A DNA stretch of 8,778 bases. Source: an uncultured Intrasporangium sp. Its GTDB lineage: Bacteria > Actinomycetota > Actinomycetes > Actinomycetales > Dermatophilaceae. A program made the translations under genes and the position numbers. The stretch lies in contig CALMNV010000166.1 in the NCBI GenBank assembly GCA_937873285.1, positions 1 through 8,778 of the forward strand. The letters are read 5' to 3'. The notes beneath the pieces are model-generated. The model did no database searches. It worked only from the letters and a program-made list of their open reading frames with translations, and was not told where the DNA came from. The stretch's first letter is position 1. Each line of letters begins with the position of its first letter. This document shows, piece after piece, positions 1 to 6,405 of this stretch.

Positions 1-118
1 CTCGACGAGCGGGTTGGGGTCGAGTGGCCAGTTGCGTACGCGACTGGGTGTGCCGAGGTGGCCACTCGACGAGCGGGCTGGGTGTGCCGAAGTGGCCACT
101 CGACGAGAGGGCTGGGTC
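1..118. repeat. Degenerate 34-bp tandem repeat, about 3.5 copies, cut by window edge
   Basis: Copies lie at 1-30, 31-64, 65-98 and a partial at 99-117. The third copy begins CTCGACGAGCGGG and ends AGTGGCCA. Copy 2 shares 20 of its last 21 bases with copy 3 but differs in its first 13. Copy 1 matches at both ends but is 4 bases short in the middle. Copy 4 matches 18 of 19 bases and then breaks off. Copy junctions form palindromes: GTGGCCAC at 58-65 and AGTGGCCACT at 91-100. Units are contiguous with no spacers, so this is not a CRISPR array. No convincing protein is encoded. The array may continue to the left. Its role is unknown; it could be a repeated binding site, a RIP/REP-like intergenic element or neutral expansion. 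Confidence 0.8.
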
Positions 119-122
119 CAAG

Positions 123-142
123 GAGCCGGTGGTGCGCGGCTC
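123..142 (+). terminator. Small hairpin just upstream of the str promoter
   Basis: GAGCCG at 123-128 pairs perfectly with CGGCTC at 137-142 around an 8-base loop. There is no T-tract. It lies 14 bases upstream of the -35 box of the str promoter. That matches the arrangement at the S10 operon, where a hairpin also abuts the promoter. It could end transcription coming from an unseen upstream gene (in actinobacteria usually rpoC), but a 6-bp stem is weak evidence. Confidence 0.3.
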
Positions 143-156
143 GGGAGGCCGGGGAT

Positions 157-185
157 TTGGTCGGCATCGCTGCCCCCGGTATCGT
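157..185 (+). promoter_or_regulatory. Promoter of the str operon
   Basis: A -35 box TTGGTC (157-162), a 17-bp spacer and a -10 box TATCGT (180-185, fitting the actinobacterial TANNNT pattern) are followed by TGACC. Transcription would start near 191-193. The assignment is strengthened by the S10 operon promoter at 6372-6400. It has the same -35 core, the same 17-bp spacer and an identical TTGACC at the same offset. Over 40 aligned bases (151-190 against 6366-6405) I count 26 identities. A housekeeping sigma factor promoter is inferred from the box sequences. Confidence 0.65.
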
Positions 186-243
186 TGACCGCTGTGTGTC
201 AGCGTGCCCTGTGGGTGCTCGACGCACGTGCGATGACGGCTTC

Positions 244-276
244 GGTGCCCTGCTCCCCGATGCGGGGAGCACCACC
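244..276 (+). promoter_or_regulatory. Strong hairpin in the str leader
   Basis: TGCTCCCC (251-258) pairs perfectly with GGGGAGCA (264-271) around the loop GATGC. The stem can be lengthened by GGTG (244-247) with CACC (273-276) across a small internal loop. There is no T-tract, so it does not look like a classical terminator. The S10 leader lacks this element: its CTCGAACGCACG block runs directly into ACCGGACTG, whereas here 45 bases including this hairpin lie between the two blocks. Confidence 0.5.
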
Positions 277-443
277 GGACTGCCAGAGCGAACCTCTTGC
301 CGGGCAACCCGGCCGCCTCTCTTGCAGGACGCGGCGGGCAGTGCGGGGAAGAGCATCGCCCCACTCCGTGGACACACCCGACCGCGGGGGCGGGCGAACA
401 GCCAAGGAGTCGGCCCGCCGGGTCGACGAAGACAGCAACGTAC

Positions 444-449
444 GGAGAG
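444..449 (+). promoter_or_regulatory. Ribosome binding site that fixes the rpsL TTG start
   Basis: GGAGAG at 444-449, inside a purine run, places its GGAG core 8 bases before TTG at 456. No ATG or GTG in frame sits near the conserved [10 protein letters not shown] start of S12, so this site together with protein conservation selects the TTG codon. Confidence 0.7.
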
Positions 450-455
450 AGTCGG

Positions 456-830
456 TTGCCTACCATCAACCAGCTGGTCCGCAAGGGCCGCCAGGACAAG
501 GCCAGCAAGGCCAAGACCCCGGCGCTCAAGGGCTCGCCCCAGCGCCGCGGCGTCTGCACCCGCGTCTACACCACCACCCCGAAGAAGCCGAACTCTGCCC
601 TGCGCAAGGTCGCCCGCGTGCGCCTGTCGAGCGGCATCGAGGTCACGGCATACATCCCGGGCGTCGGCCACAACCTGCAGGAGCACTCGATCGTGCTCGT
701 CCGCGGCGGCCGCGTGAAGGACCTTCCCGGGGTCCGCTACAAGATCATCCGCGGCACGCTCGACACCCAGGGCGTGAAGAACCGCAAGCAGGCTCGCAGC
801 CGCTACGGCGCGAAGAAGGAGAAGGGCTGA
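456..830 (+). CDS. rpsL: 30S ribosomal protein S12
   Basis: S12 sits at the decoding centre of the small subunit and monitors codon-anticodon pairing. The 124-residue product is the normal length. It begins with the family hallmark [11 protein letters not shown] and contains [13 protein letters not shown] (39-51) and [12 protein letters not shown] (84-95). Lys43 and Lys88, whose substitution commonly gives streptomycin resistance, are the wild-type residues. Asp89 is the residue equivalent to the methylthiolated aspartate of E. coli. The start is TTG, chosen because the conserved N-terminus begins exactly there and a GGAG site lies 8 bases upstream; an in-frame extension upstream does not resemble S12. 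It is the first gene of the str operon and overlaps rpsG by one base (TGATG), which suggests translational coupling. Confidence 0.98.
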   Translation: MPTINQLVRKGRQDKASKAKTPALKGSPQRRGVCTRVYTTTPKKPNSALRKVARVRLSSGIEVTAYIPGVGHNLQEHSIVLVRGGRVKDLPGVRYKIIRGTLDTQGVKNRKQARSRYGAKKEKG

Positions 831-1300
831 TGCCTCGTAAGGGACCCGCTCCCAAGCGGCCGCTGGTCGTCGACCCGGTCTACTCCAGCCCGCTGGTGAC
901 GCAGCTCGTCAACAAGATCCTCCTCGACGGCAAGAAGTCCATCGCGGAGACCATCGTCTACGGCGCGCTCGAGGGCGCCCGCCAGAAGAGCGGCACCGAC
1001 CCGGTCGCGACGCTCAAGCGGGCGCTCGACAACGTCAAGCCCGCCATGGAGGTCAAGTCCCGCCGCGTCGGCGGAGCGACCTACCAGGTGCCGATCGAGG
1101 TCAAGCCGGGCCGCTCGACGACCCTCGCCCTGCGGTGGCTGGTCGGCTACGCGCGCCAGCGTCGCGAGAAGACGATGACCGAGCGCCTCATGAACGAGAT
1201 CCTCGACGCGAGCAACGGCCTCGGCGCCGCGGTCAAGCGACGCGAGGACACCCACAAGATGGCCGAGTCCAACAAGGCCTTCGCGCACTACCGCTGGTGA
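830..1300 (+). CDS. rpsG: 30S ribosomal protein S7
   Basis: S7 nucleates assembly of the 3' (head) domain of 16S rRNA and contacts mRNA and tRNA at the exit site. The product has 156 residues, the usual size, starting [10 protein letters not shown] and ending NKAFAHYRW. Recognisable family segments are [12 protein letters not shown] in the N-terminal part, the [14 protein letters not shown] stretch in the middle and [15 protein letters not shown]. The ATG shares its A with the rpsL stop codon, and the binding site AAGGAG (816-821) lies inside rpsL 8 bases upstream, so S7 translation is probably coupled to S12. In E. coli, S7 represses its operon through the rpsL-rpsG intergenic RNA. Here no such spacer exists, so that mechanism cannot work the same way. 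Confidence 0.98.
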   Translation: MPRKGPAPKRPLVVDPVYSSPLVTQLVNKILLDGKKSIAETIVYGALEGARQKSGTDPVATLKRALDNVKPAMEVKSRRVGGATYQVPIEVKPGRSTTLALRWLVGYARQRREKTMTERLMNEILDASNGLGAAVKRREDTHKMAESNKAFAHYRW

Positions 1301-1307
1301 CGGCGGA

Positions 1308-1349
1308 CCTGCCGTATGCCGCCGGGCCAGCCGCGCGGCATACGGCAGG
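1308..1349 (+). promoter_or_regulatory. Perfect 15-bp hairpin between rpsG and fusA
   Basis: CCTGCCGTATGCCGC (1308-1322) is the exact reverse complement of GCGGCATACGGCAGG (1335-1349), leaving a 12-base loop. It starts 8 bases after the rpsG stop. No T-tract follows, so it is not a textbook intrinsic terminator. It may attenuate transcription, protect the 3' end of a processed rpsL-rpsG mRNA or mark a processing site. Both arms carry the 9-mer CGTATGCCG, which recurs elsewhere in the window. Confidence 0.7.
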
Positions 1350-1352
1350 GCA

Positions 1353-1384
1353 CGAGCTCTTCCGCACGGTGCGGACGGGGCTCG
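1353..1384 (+). promoter_or_regulatory. Second hairpin before fusA
   Basis: TCCGCA (1361-1366) pairs with TGCGGA (1370-1375) around a CGG loop. It is enclosed by CGAGC (1353-1357) with GCTCG (1380-1384), separated by unpaired bases on both sides. An alternative pairing, CGGG (1376-1379) with CCCG (1385-1388), would disrupt the outer stem. It lies three bases after the 15-bp hairpin and about 20 bases before the fusA binding site. No sequence identifies its role. Confidence 0.4.
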
Positions 1385-1421
1385 CCCGACTTCGCACGAC
1401 GACTGGAAGAAGACAACTGAC

Positions 1422-3539
1422 GTGGCACTCGACGTCCTGACGGACCTCAAGAAGGTCCGCAACATCGGCATCATGGCGCACATCGACGCCGGCAAGACGA
1501 CGACGACGGAGCGCATCCTCTTCTACACCGGTGTCAACCGGAAGATCGGCGAGACGCACGACGGCGCCTCGACGACCGACTGGATGGAGCAGGAGAAGGA
1601 GCGCGGCATCACGATCACGTCCGCCGCGGTCACGAGCTTCTGGAACGGCACCCAGATCAACATCATCGACACCCCCGGGCACGTCGACTTCACCGTCGAG
1701 GTGGAGCGCTCGCTGCGCGTCCTCGACGGCGCGGTCGCCGTCTTCGACGGCAAGGAGGGTGTCGAGCCGCAGTCCGAGACGGTGTGGCGCCAGGCCGACA
1801 AGTACGACGTGCCCCGCGTCTGCTTCGTCAACAAGATGGACAAGATCGGCGCCGACTTCTACTTCACCGTCGCGACGATCAAGGCCCGCCTCGGCGCCGA
1901 GCCGCTCGTGATCCAGCTGCCCATCGGCTCCGAGAGCGAGTTCGTCGGCGTCGTCGACCTCGTCGCGATGCGCGCCCTCGTCTGGCCCGGCGACGCCAAA
2001 GGTGACGTGACGATGGGCGCCAAGTACGAGGTGCAGCCGATTCCGGACGAGATGCAGGAGCAGGCCGCGGAGTACCGCCATGCCCTCATCGAGCGCGTCG
2101 CCGAGTCAGACGACGTGCTGATGGAGAAGTATCTCGGCGGCGAGGACCTCACGGTCGAGGAGATCAAGGGCGCCATCCGCACGCTGACCGTCTCCTCCGA
2201 GCTCTATCCCGTGCTCTGCGGCTCCGCCTTCAAGAACCGCGGGGTGCAGCCGATGCTCGACGCGGTCGTCGACTTCCTCCCCTCGCCGCTCGACGTCCCC
2301 CCGATGATCGGTCACAAGCCGGGCAAGGAGGACGCGGAGCTGACCCGCAAGCCGAGCACCGAGGAGCCCTTCTCGGCGCTGGCCTTCAAGGTCGCCTCGC
2401 ACCCGTTCTTCGGCACGCTGACCTTCATCCGGGTCTACTCGGGCCGGATCTCCTCCGGCACCCAGGTGATGAACTCCACCAAGGGCCGCAAGGAGCGCAT
2501 CGGCAAGCTGTTCCAGATGCACGCCAACAAGGAAAACCCCGTCGACGAGGCCCTGGCCGGGCACATCTACGCGGCTATCGGGCTCAAGGACACGACGACC
2601 GGCGACACGCTCTGCGACCTGGGTGACCAGATCGTCCTCGAGTCCATGAGCTTCCCGGCACCGGTCATCCAGGTGGCCATCGAGCCCAAGACGAAGGGCG
2701 ACCAGGAGAAGCTCTCCATGGCCATCCAGAAGCTCTCGGCCGAGGACCCGACCTTCCAGGTCCACCTCGACGAGGACACCGGCCAGACCATCATCGCCGG
2801 CATGGGCGAGCTGCACCTCGACATCCTCGTCGACCGGATGAAGCGCGAGTTCAAGGTCGAGGCCAACGTCGGCAAGCCGCAGGTGGCCTACCGCGAGACG
2901 ATCCGCCGCACGGTCGAGAAGTACGACTACACGCACAAGAAGCAGACGGGTGGCTCCGGCCAGTTCGCCAAGGTCCAGGTCACCATCGAGCCGCTCGGTG
3001 AGACCGAGGACGGCGCGATGTACGAGTTCGTCAACGGGGTGACCGGTGGTCGCATCCCGCGCGAGTACATCCCGTCGGTCGACGCCGGCATCCAGGACGC
3101 CATGCAGTACGGCGTGCTCGCCGGCTACCCGCTCGTCGGGATCAAGGCCACCCTCGTCGACGGCGCCTACCACGACGTCGACTCCTCGGAGATGGCGTTC
3201 AAGATCGCCGGCTCCATGGTGCTCAAGGAGGCCGTCCGCAAGGCCGACCCCGTGCTGCTCGAGCCGATGATGGCCGTCGAGGTGCGCACGCCCGAGGACT
3301 ACATGGGCGATGTCATCGGCGACATCAACTCCCGGCGCGGTCACATCCAGGCCATGGAGGACATCAGTGGCGCCAAGGTCGTGCGCGGCCTTGTCCCGCT
3401 GTCGGAGATGTTCGGCTACGTCGGGGACCTGCGGTCCAAGACCCAGGGCCGGGCCAGCTACTCGATGGAGTTCGACTCCTACGCAGAGGTCCCCAAGGCG
3501 GTCGCCGAGGAGATCGTCAAGAAAACCCGCGGCGAGTGA
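1422..3539 (+). CDS. fusA: Translation elongation factor G
   Basis: EF-G is the cytosolic GTPase that drives translocation of tRNA and mRNA through the ribosome and, with ribosome recycling factor, splits post-termination ribosomes. The 705-residue product is full length. GTP-binding motifs are all present: P-loop AHIDAGKT (19-26), switch I RGITI (61-65), DTPGH (83-87) with catalytic His87, NKMD (137-140) and GSA (267-269). Domain II follows from about residue 305, and domains III-V fill the remainder, including the domain IV segment [11 protein letters not shown] near residue 542. The EQEKERGIT sequence is typical of canonical EF-G rather than tetracycline-resistance paralogues. The GTG start is preceded by GGAAGAAG (1405-1412) at 9 bases. 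It lies between rpsG (121-bp spacer with hairpins) and tuf, the standard str order. Confidence 0.98.
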   Translation: MALDVLTDLKKVRNIGIMAHIDAGKTTTTERILFYTGVNRKIGETHDGASTTDWMEQEKERGITITSAAVTSFWNGTQINIIDTPGHVDFTVEVERSLRVLDGAVAVFDGKEGVEPQSETVWRQADKYDVPRVCFVNKMDKIGADFYFTVATIKARLGAEPLVIQLPIGSESEFVGVVDLVAMRALVWPGDAKGDVTMGAKYEVQPIPDEMQEQAAEYRHALIERVAESDDVLMEKYLGGEDLTVEEIKGAIRTLTVSSELYPVLCGSAFKNRGVQPMLDAVVDFLPSPLDVPPMIGHKPGKEDAELTRKPSTEEPFSALAFKVASHPFFGTLTFIRVYSGRISSGTQVMNSTKGRKERIGKLFQMHANKENPVDEALAGHIYAAIGLKDTTTGDTLCDLGDQIVLESMSFPAPVIQVAIEPKTKGDQEKLSMAIQKLSAEDPTFQVHLDEDTGQTIIAGMGELHLDILVDRMKREFKVEANVGKPQVAYRETIRRTVEKYDYTHKKQTGGSGQFAKVQVTIEPLGETEDGAMYEFVNGVTGGRIPREYIPSVDAGIQDAMQYGVLAGYPLVGIKATLVDGAYHDVDSSEMAFKIAGSMVLKEAVRKADPVLLEPMMAVEVRTPEDYMGDVIGDINSRRGHIQAMEDISGAKVVRGLVPLSEMFGYVGDLRSKTQGRASYSMEFDSYAEVPKAVAEEIVKKTRGE

Positions 3540-3554
3540 CGACGGGGCATCCCG

Positions 3555-3560
3555 TAGTCT
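3555..3560 (+). promoter_or_regulatory. Possible -10 box of an internal tuf promoter
   Basis: TAGTCT fits the actinobacterial TANNNT -10 pattern and sits in the 109-base fusA-tuf gap, so transcription would start near 3567-3568 and give a leader of about 80 bases. I find no matching -35 box at the expected distance, so the call rests on the -10 match. It also rests on the biological expectation that EF-Tu is made in excess over the other str products. A small CGGG/CCCG inverted repeat surrounds GCAT just upstream. Confidence 0.3.
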
Positions 3561-3648
3561 CTTGCCGAGGAACCAACCCAAACCCATCGCGCCACGTCCT
3601 GCCCTGGTCGTACGGCGTTATTCCTAGAAAGTCCTGAGGAGGACCACA

Positions 3649-4845
3649 GTGGCGAAGGCAAAGTTCGAGCGGACTAAGCCGCACGTCAACATCGGCACCA
3701 TCGGTCACATCGACCACGGTAAGACGACGCTGACGGCAGCGATCTCCAAGGTCCTGCACGACAAGTACCCGGACCTCAACCCCCAGTTCGCGTTCGAGGA
3801 CATCGACAAGGCTCCCGAGGAGCGTCAGCGCGGCATCACCATCTCGATCGCTCACATCGAGTACCAGACCGAGAGCCGCCACTACGCCCACGTCGACTGC
3901 CCGGGTCACGCTGACTACGTCAAGAACATGATCACCGGTGCCGCGCAGATGGACGGCGCGATCCTCGTGGTCGCGGCCACTGACGGTCCGATGCCGCAGA
4001 CGAAGGAGCACGTCCTCCTGGCCCGCCAGGTCGGCGTCCCCTACATCGTCGTGGCGCTCAACAAGGCCGACATGGTCGACGACGAGGAGATCCTCGAGCT
4101 CGTCGAGATGGAGGTCCGTGAGCTTCTCTCGGCCTACGAGTTCCCCGGCGACGACCTGCCGGTGGTCAAGGTGTCGGCGCTCAAGGCCCTCGAGGGCGAC
4201 CCGGAGTGGGGCAAGTCGGTCCTCGACCTCATGGATGCGGTCGACAGCTTCATCCCCGAGCCCGAGCGCGACATCGACAAGCCCTTCCTCATGCCCGTCG
4301 AGGACGTCTTCACCATCACGGGTCGTGGCACCGTCGTCACCGGCCGCATCGAGCGCGGCGTCCTGAAGGTCAACGAGGAGGTCGAGATCGTCGGCATCCA
4401 CACCGGCGCCCCGACCAAGACGACCGTCACCGGTGTCGAGATGTTCCGCAAGCTGCTCGACGAGGGTCGCGCGGGTGAGAACGTCGGCCTGCTGCTCCGC
4501 GGCGTCAAGCGCGAGGACGTCGAGCGCGGCCAGGTCGTCTGCAAGCCCGGCTCGATCACCCCGCACACCGAGTTCGAGGCGCAGGTCTACATCCTGTCCA
4601 AGGACGAGGGTGGGCGGCACACGCCGTTCTACGACAACTACCGTCCGCAGTTCTACTTCCGCACCACGGACGTCACCGGTGTCGTGCACCTGCCCGAGGG
4701 CACCGAGATGTTCATGCCCGGCGACACCACCGAGATGAAGGTCGAGCTCATCCAGCCGATCGCCATGGAGGACGGCCTCAAGTTCGCCATCCGCGAGGGT
4801 GGCCGCACTGTCGGCGCCGGCCGGGTCACCAAGATCCTCAAGTGA
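3649..4845 (+). CDS. tuf: Translation elongation factor Tu
   Basis: EF-Tu carries aminoacyl-tRNA to the ribosomal A site as a ternary complex with GTP. The product has 398 residues, typical for the family. Domain I (about 1-205) contains GHIDHGKT (19-26), the switch I RGITI (61-65), DCPGH (83-87) with catalytic His87, NKAD (138-141) and the G5 motif SALKAL. Domains II and III follow, with GGRHTPF and [13 protein letters not shown] in domain III and VGAGRVTKI at the C-terminus. The GTG start is supported by the conserved [14 protein letters not shown]-terminus and a strong AGGAGG (3637-3642) 6 bases upstream. It is the last gene of the str operon, separated from fusA by 109 bases that may hold its own promoter, and followed after 18 bases by a strong hairpin. 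Confidence 0.98.
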   Translation: MAKAKFERTKPHVNIGTIGHIDHGKTTLTAAISKVLHDKYPDLNPQFAFEDIDKAPEERQRGITISIAHIEYQTESRHYAHVDCPGHADYVKNMITGAAQMDGAILVVAATDGPMPQTKEHVLLARQVGVPYIVVALNKADMVDDEEILELVEMEVRELLSAYEFPGDDLPVVKVSALKALEGDPEWGKSVLDLMDAVDSFIPEPERDIDKPFLMPVEDVFTITGRGTVVTGRIERGVLKVNEEVEIVGIHTGAPTKTTVTGVEMFRKLLDEGRAGENVGLLLRGVKREDVERGQVVCKPGSITPHTEFEAQVYILSKDEGGRHTPFYDNYRPQFYFRTTDVTGVVHLPEGTEMFMPGDTTEMKVELIQPIAMEDGLKFAIREGGRTVGAGRVTKILK

Positions 4846-4863
4846 CCTGAGCCTCGTGCTCGC

Positions 4864-4897
4864 GCAGGGCCCGGACGGTTCGCCGTCCGGGCCCTGC
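4864..4897 (+). terminator. Terminator hairpin of the str operon
   Basis: GCAGGGCCCGGACGG (4864-4878) pairs perfectly with CCGTCCGGGCCCTGC (4883-4897) around a TTCG tetraloop, giving 15 bp of almost pure G-C. It begins 18 bases after the tuf stop codon. A T-tract is missing (TGGCGTCC follows), which is common for hairpins that end transcription in high-GC actinobacteria. The position between the end of tuf and the next promoter supports the terminator call. Confidence 0.85.
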
Positions 4898-4930
4898 TGG
4901 CGTCCTCGGCGTATGCCGCGCACGCCCGGG

Positions 4931-4936
4931 TAGGGT
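4931..4936 (+). promoter_or_regulatory. -10 box of a promoter for a likely leaderless aminopeptidase mRNA
   Basis: TAGGGT fits TANNNT and ends 8 bases before the ATG at 4945, so RNA synthesis is expected to begin at or within two bases of the start codon. There is no clear Shine-Dalgarno sequence before this ATG. The TANNNT box 7-9 bases ahead of ATG is the recognised signature of leaderless transcripts in actinobacteria. No convincing -35 box is seen. Confidence 0.5.
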
Positions 4937-4944
4937 CGGGCACC

Positions 4945-6264
4945 ATGTCGCACCCCGCCGCCGGCGCCTTCGATGCCGACTCCGAGGCCCAGGGCCTCAT
5001 CGAGTTCGTCGACGCCTCCCCGTCCCCGTTCCACGCCTGCGCCCAGGCCGCGGACTCGCTCGCGGCTGGAGGGTTCGCCGAGCTGAGCGAGCGCGAGCCG
5101 TTCCCGACGACGCCCGGCCGGTATCTCGTGCGGCGCGGCGGCTCGCTCGTCGCCTGGGACACGACCGGCGCGGCGGCGGCCAGCGCAGGTGCCGCCACCC
5201 CGTTCCGAGTCGTCGGCGCCCACACCGACAGCCCCACCCTGCGGATCAAGCCCCAGCCCGACCACGTCAGCGCCGGCTGGCAGATGCTCGGCGTCGAGCC
5301 CTACGGGTCGCCGCTGCTCAACTCCTGGCTCGACCGCGACCTCGGGCTCGCCGGCCGGGTCGCGGTGCGCACCGCGGGCGGGGTGCAGACCCGGCTGTTG
5401 CACGATGGGCAGCCGGTGCTGCGCGTCGCCCAGCTCGCCATCCACCTCGACCGCGGCGCCAACGACGAGCTGCACCTGGACAAGCAGCGCCACCTCGTGC
5501 CGCTCTGGGGCGTGGGGGAGGCGCCCGCGGACTTCCGCGCCTACGTCGGCGCACGCGTCGGCGCCGAGCCGGTCGACGTCCTCGCGTGGGACGTCATGGT
5601 CTGCCCGGTGCAGCCCTCCACGAGGATCGGGCGTGAGCGCGACCTCATCGCCGCCCCTCGCCTCGACAACCTCGCCACCTCGTATGCCGGTGTGCGTGCC
5701 CTGCTCGCCGCCGCCGCCGCGGCCGAGGCGCGGCACGTGCCGGTCCTCGTCCTGTTCGACCACGAGGAGGTGGGCAGCACCTCCGAGCGCGGCGCGACCT
5801 CGACCCTGCTGCCCTCGGTGCTCGAGCGAGTCGTCGCCGCAGCGGGCGGAGGGCGCGAGGACTACTGGCGGGCGCTCGCCGGCACGGTGGTCGCCTCCGG
5901 GGACATGGCCCACGCCACCCACCCGAACTACCCGGACCGGCACGAGCCGCTGCACCGGATCCGGGTCAACGCCGGCCCGGTGCTCAAGGTCAACGCCAAC
6001 CTGCGCTACGCCACCGACTCCGTCGGTGCGGCCGCCTTCGTCGAGGCGTGCGCCCAGGCGGACGTGCCGCTGCAGACCTTCGTCTCCAGAAGCGACCTGC
6101 CGTGCGGCTCGACCGTGGGGCCGTTCACGGCGGCGCTGACCGGCGCCGCCACCGTCGACGTCGGCGCGCCGATGCTCTCGATGCACAGCGCCCGTGAGCT
6201 GTGCGGAGCCGCGGACCCCGCGATGTACGCCGCCGCGCTCGCCGCGTTCCTCGCACCCGACTGA
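4945..6264 (+). CDS. apeB: M18-family zinc aminopeptidase (aspartyl aminopeptidase-like)
   Basis: This is a cytosolic metalloexopeptidase that removes N-terminal residues, with acidic ones favoured in characterised relatives. The 439-residue length matches bacterial M18 enzymes. All expected dinuclear metal-site segments are present in order: GAHTDSP with His93; RLDN with Asp241; DHEEVGS with Glu274 and the neighbouring Glu275; SGDMAH with Asp320; and SMHSARE with His414. The region between about 97 and 230 corresponds to the dimerisation domain inserted in the catalytic fold; M18 enzymes usually form dodecamers. No signal peptide or membrane segment is visible. It is a single-gene unit between two hairpins, with its own -10 box. 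Its closest functional role here is peptide turnover; no link to ribosome assembly can be shown. The symbol follows the usual name of this family. Confidence 0.93.
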   Translation: MSHPAAGAFDADSEAQGLIEFVDASPSPFHACAQAADSLAAGGFAELSEREPFPTTPGRYLVRRGGSLVAWDTTGAAAASAGAATPFRVVGAHTDSPTLRIKPQPDHVSAGWQMLGVEPYGSPLLNSWLDRDLGLAGRVAVRTAGGVQTRLLHDGQPVLRVAQLAIHLDRGANDELHLDKQRHLVPLWGVGEAPADFRAYVGARVGAEPVDVLAWDVMVCPVQPSTRIGRERDLIAAPRLDNLATSYAGVRALLAAAAAAEARHVPVLVLFDHEEVGSTSERGATSTLLPSVLERVVAAAGGGREDYWRALAGTVVASGDMAHATHPNYPDRHEPLHRIRVNAGPVLKVNANLRYATDSVGAAAFVEACAQADVPLQTFVSRSDLPCGSTVGPFTAALTGAATVDVGAPMLSMHSARELCGAADPAMYAAALAAFLAPD

Positions 6265-6340
6265 CGGGATTCGGGTGGCTGATCCGCCGGGGGACGAGCC
6301 GCTCCGGCCTGCGCTCGCCCCCGCCCCGGTGAGGCTCCTT

Positions 6341-6366
6341 CGGCGCTGCGCCGGCGGCGCAGGCCG
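6341..6366 (+). terminator. Terminator-like hairpin after the aminopeptidase gene
   Basis: CTGCGCC (6346-6352) pairs with GGCGCAG (6356-6362) around a GGC loop. The stem extends through CGGC (6341-6344) with GCCG (6363-6366), leaving G6345 bulged. That gives 11 bp. It lies 76 bases after the stop codon and 5 bases before the -35 box of the S10 promoter, so it probably insulates the two units. Only a short ATTT follows. Confidence 0.6.
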
Positions 6367-6371
6367 GCGAT

Positions 6372-6400
6372 TTGATCGGCCAACTGGCCTCTGGCACTAT
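6372..6400 (+). promoter_or_regulatory. Promoter of the S10 operon
   Basis: The -35 box TTGATC (6372-6377), a 17-bp spacer and the -10 box CACTAT (6395-6400) form a good housekeeping promoter, with a start expected near 6406-6407. It mirrors the str promoter at 157-185. Both have the core GATTTGRTCGGC, the same spacing, and TTGACC starting at the last base of the -10 box. Confidence 0.7.
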
Positions 6401-6405
6401 TGACC

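Larger units (their letters stand above)
191..455 (+). promoter_or_regulatory. Long 5' leader of the str operon
   Basis: About 265 bases lie between the inferred start site and the rpsL start codon, with no credible gene. Contents include CTCGACGCACG (218-228), a strong hairpin (244-276) and ACCGGACTG (274-282). A GCCGGG/CCCGGC stem sits at 299-304/308-313. CACACCCGACC lies at 373-383. A GGCGGGC/GCCCGCC stem at 389-395/413-419 has GCCAAGG in its loop (401-407). This last stem competes with CCGAC/GTCGG pairing at 378-382/409-413. Four of these sequence blocks recur in the same order in the S10 leader. A leader this long before a ribosomal operon suggests transcript-level control, but no known riboswitch or r-protein binding motif is recognised. 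Confidence 0.55.

Noticed and set aside
1..118. CRISPR array
   Set aside because: Units are contiguous degenerate 34-mers with no unique spacers and no cas genes nearby.
297..455. In-frame ATG upstream of rpsL giving a 177-residue S12
   Set aside because: The extra residues do not resemble S12, and the region carries leader hairpins. The conserved PTINQ start follows TTG at 456.
14..829. Long upstream in-frame extension of rpsG (total 428 codons)
   Set aside because: The extra part runs out of frame through rpsL and the leader. S7 homology starts exactly at 830 with a good binding site.
803..2081. Minus-strand open frames of 237 and 282 codons around rpsG and fusA
   Set aside because: Both overlap conserved genes in antisense and encode repetitive Arg/Val/Asp/Leu sequence without family features.
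2106..3587. 493-codon open frame on the minus strand opposite fusA
   Set aside because: Shadow of fusA with the same antisense composition bias and no independent start signals or domains.
3517..6186. 889-codon open frame on the minus strand across tuf and the aminopeptidase gene
   Set aside because: It is antisense to two certain genes. Its Arg/Asp/Gly/Val/Leu-rich composition with no recognisable domain is the usual by-product of G/C third positions in high-GC coding DNA.
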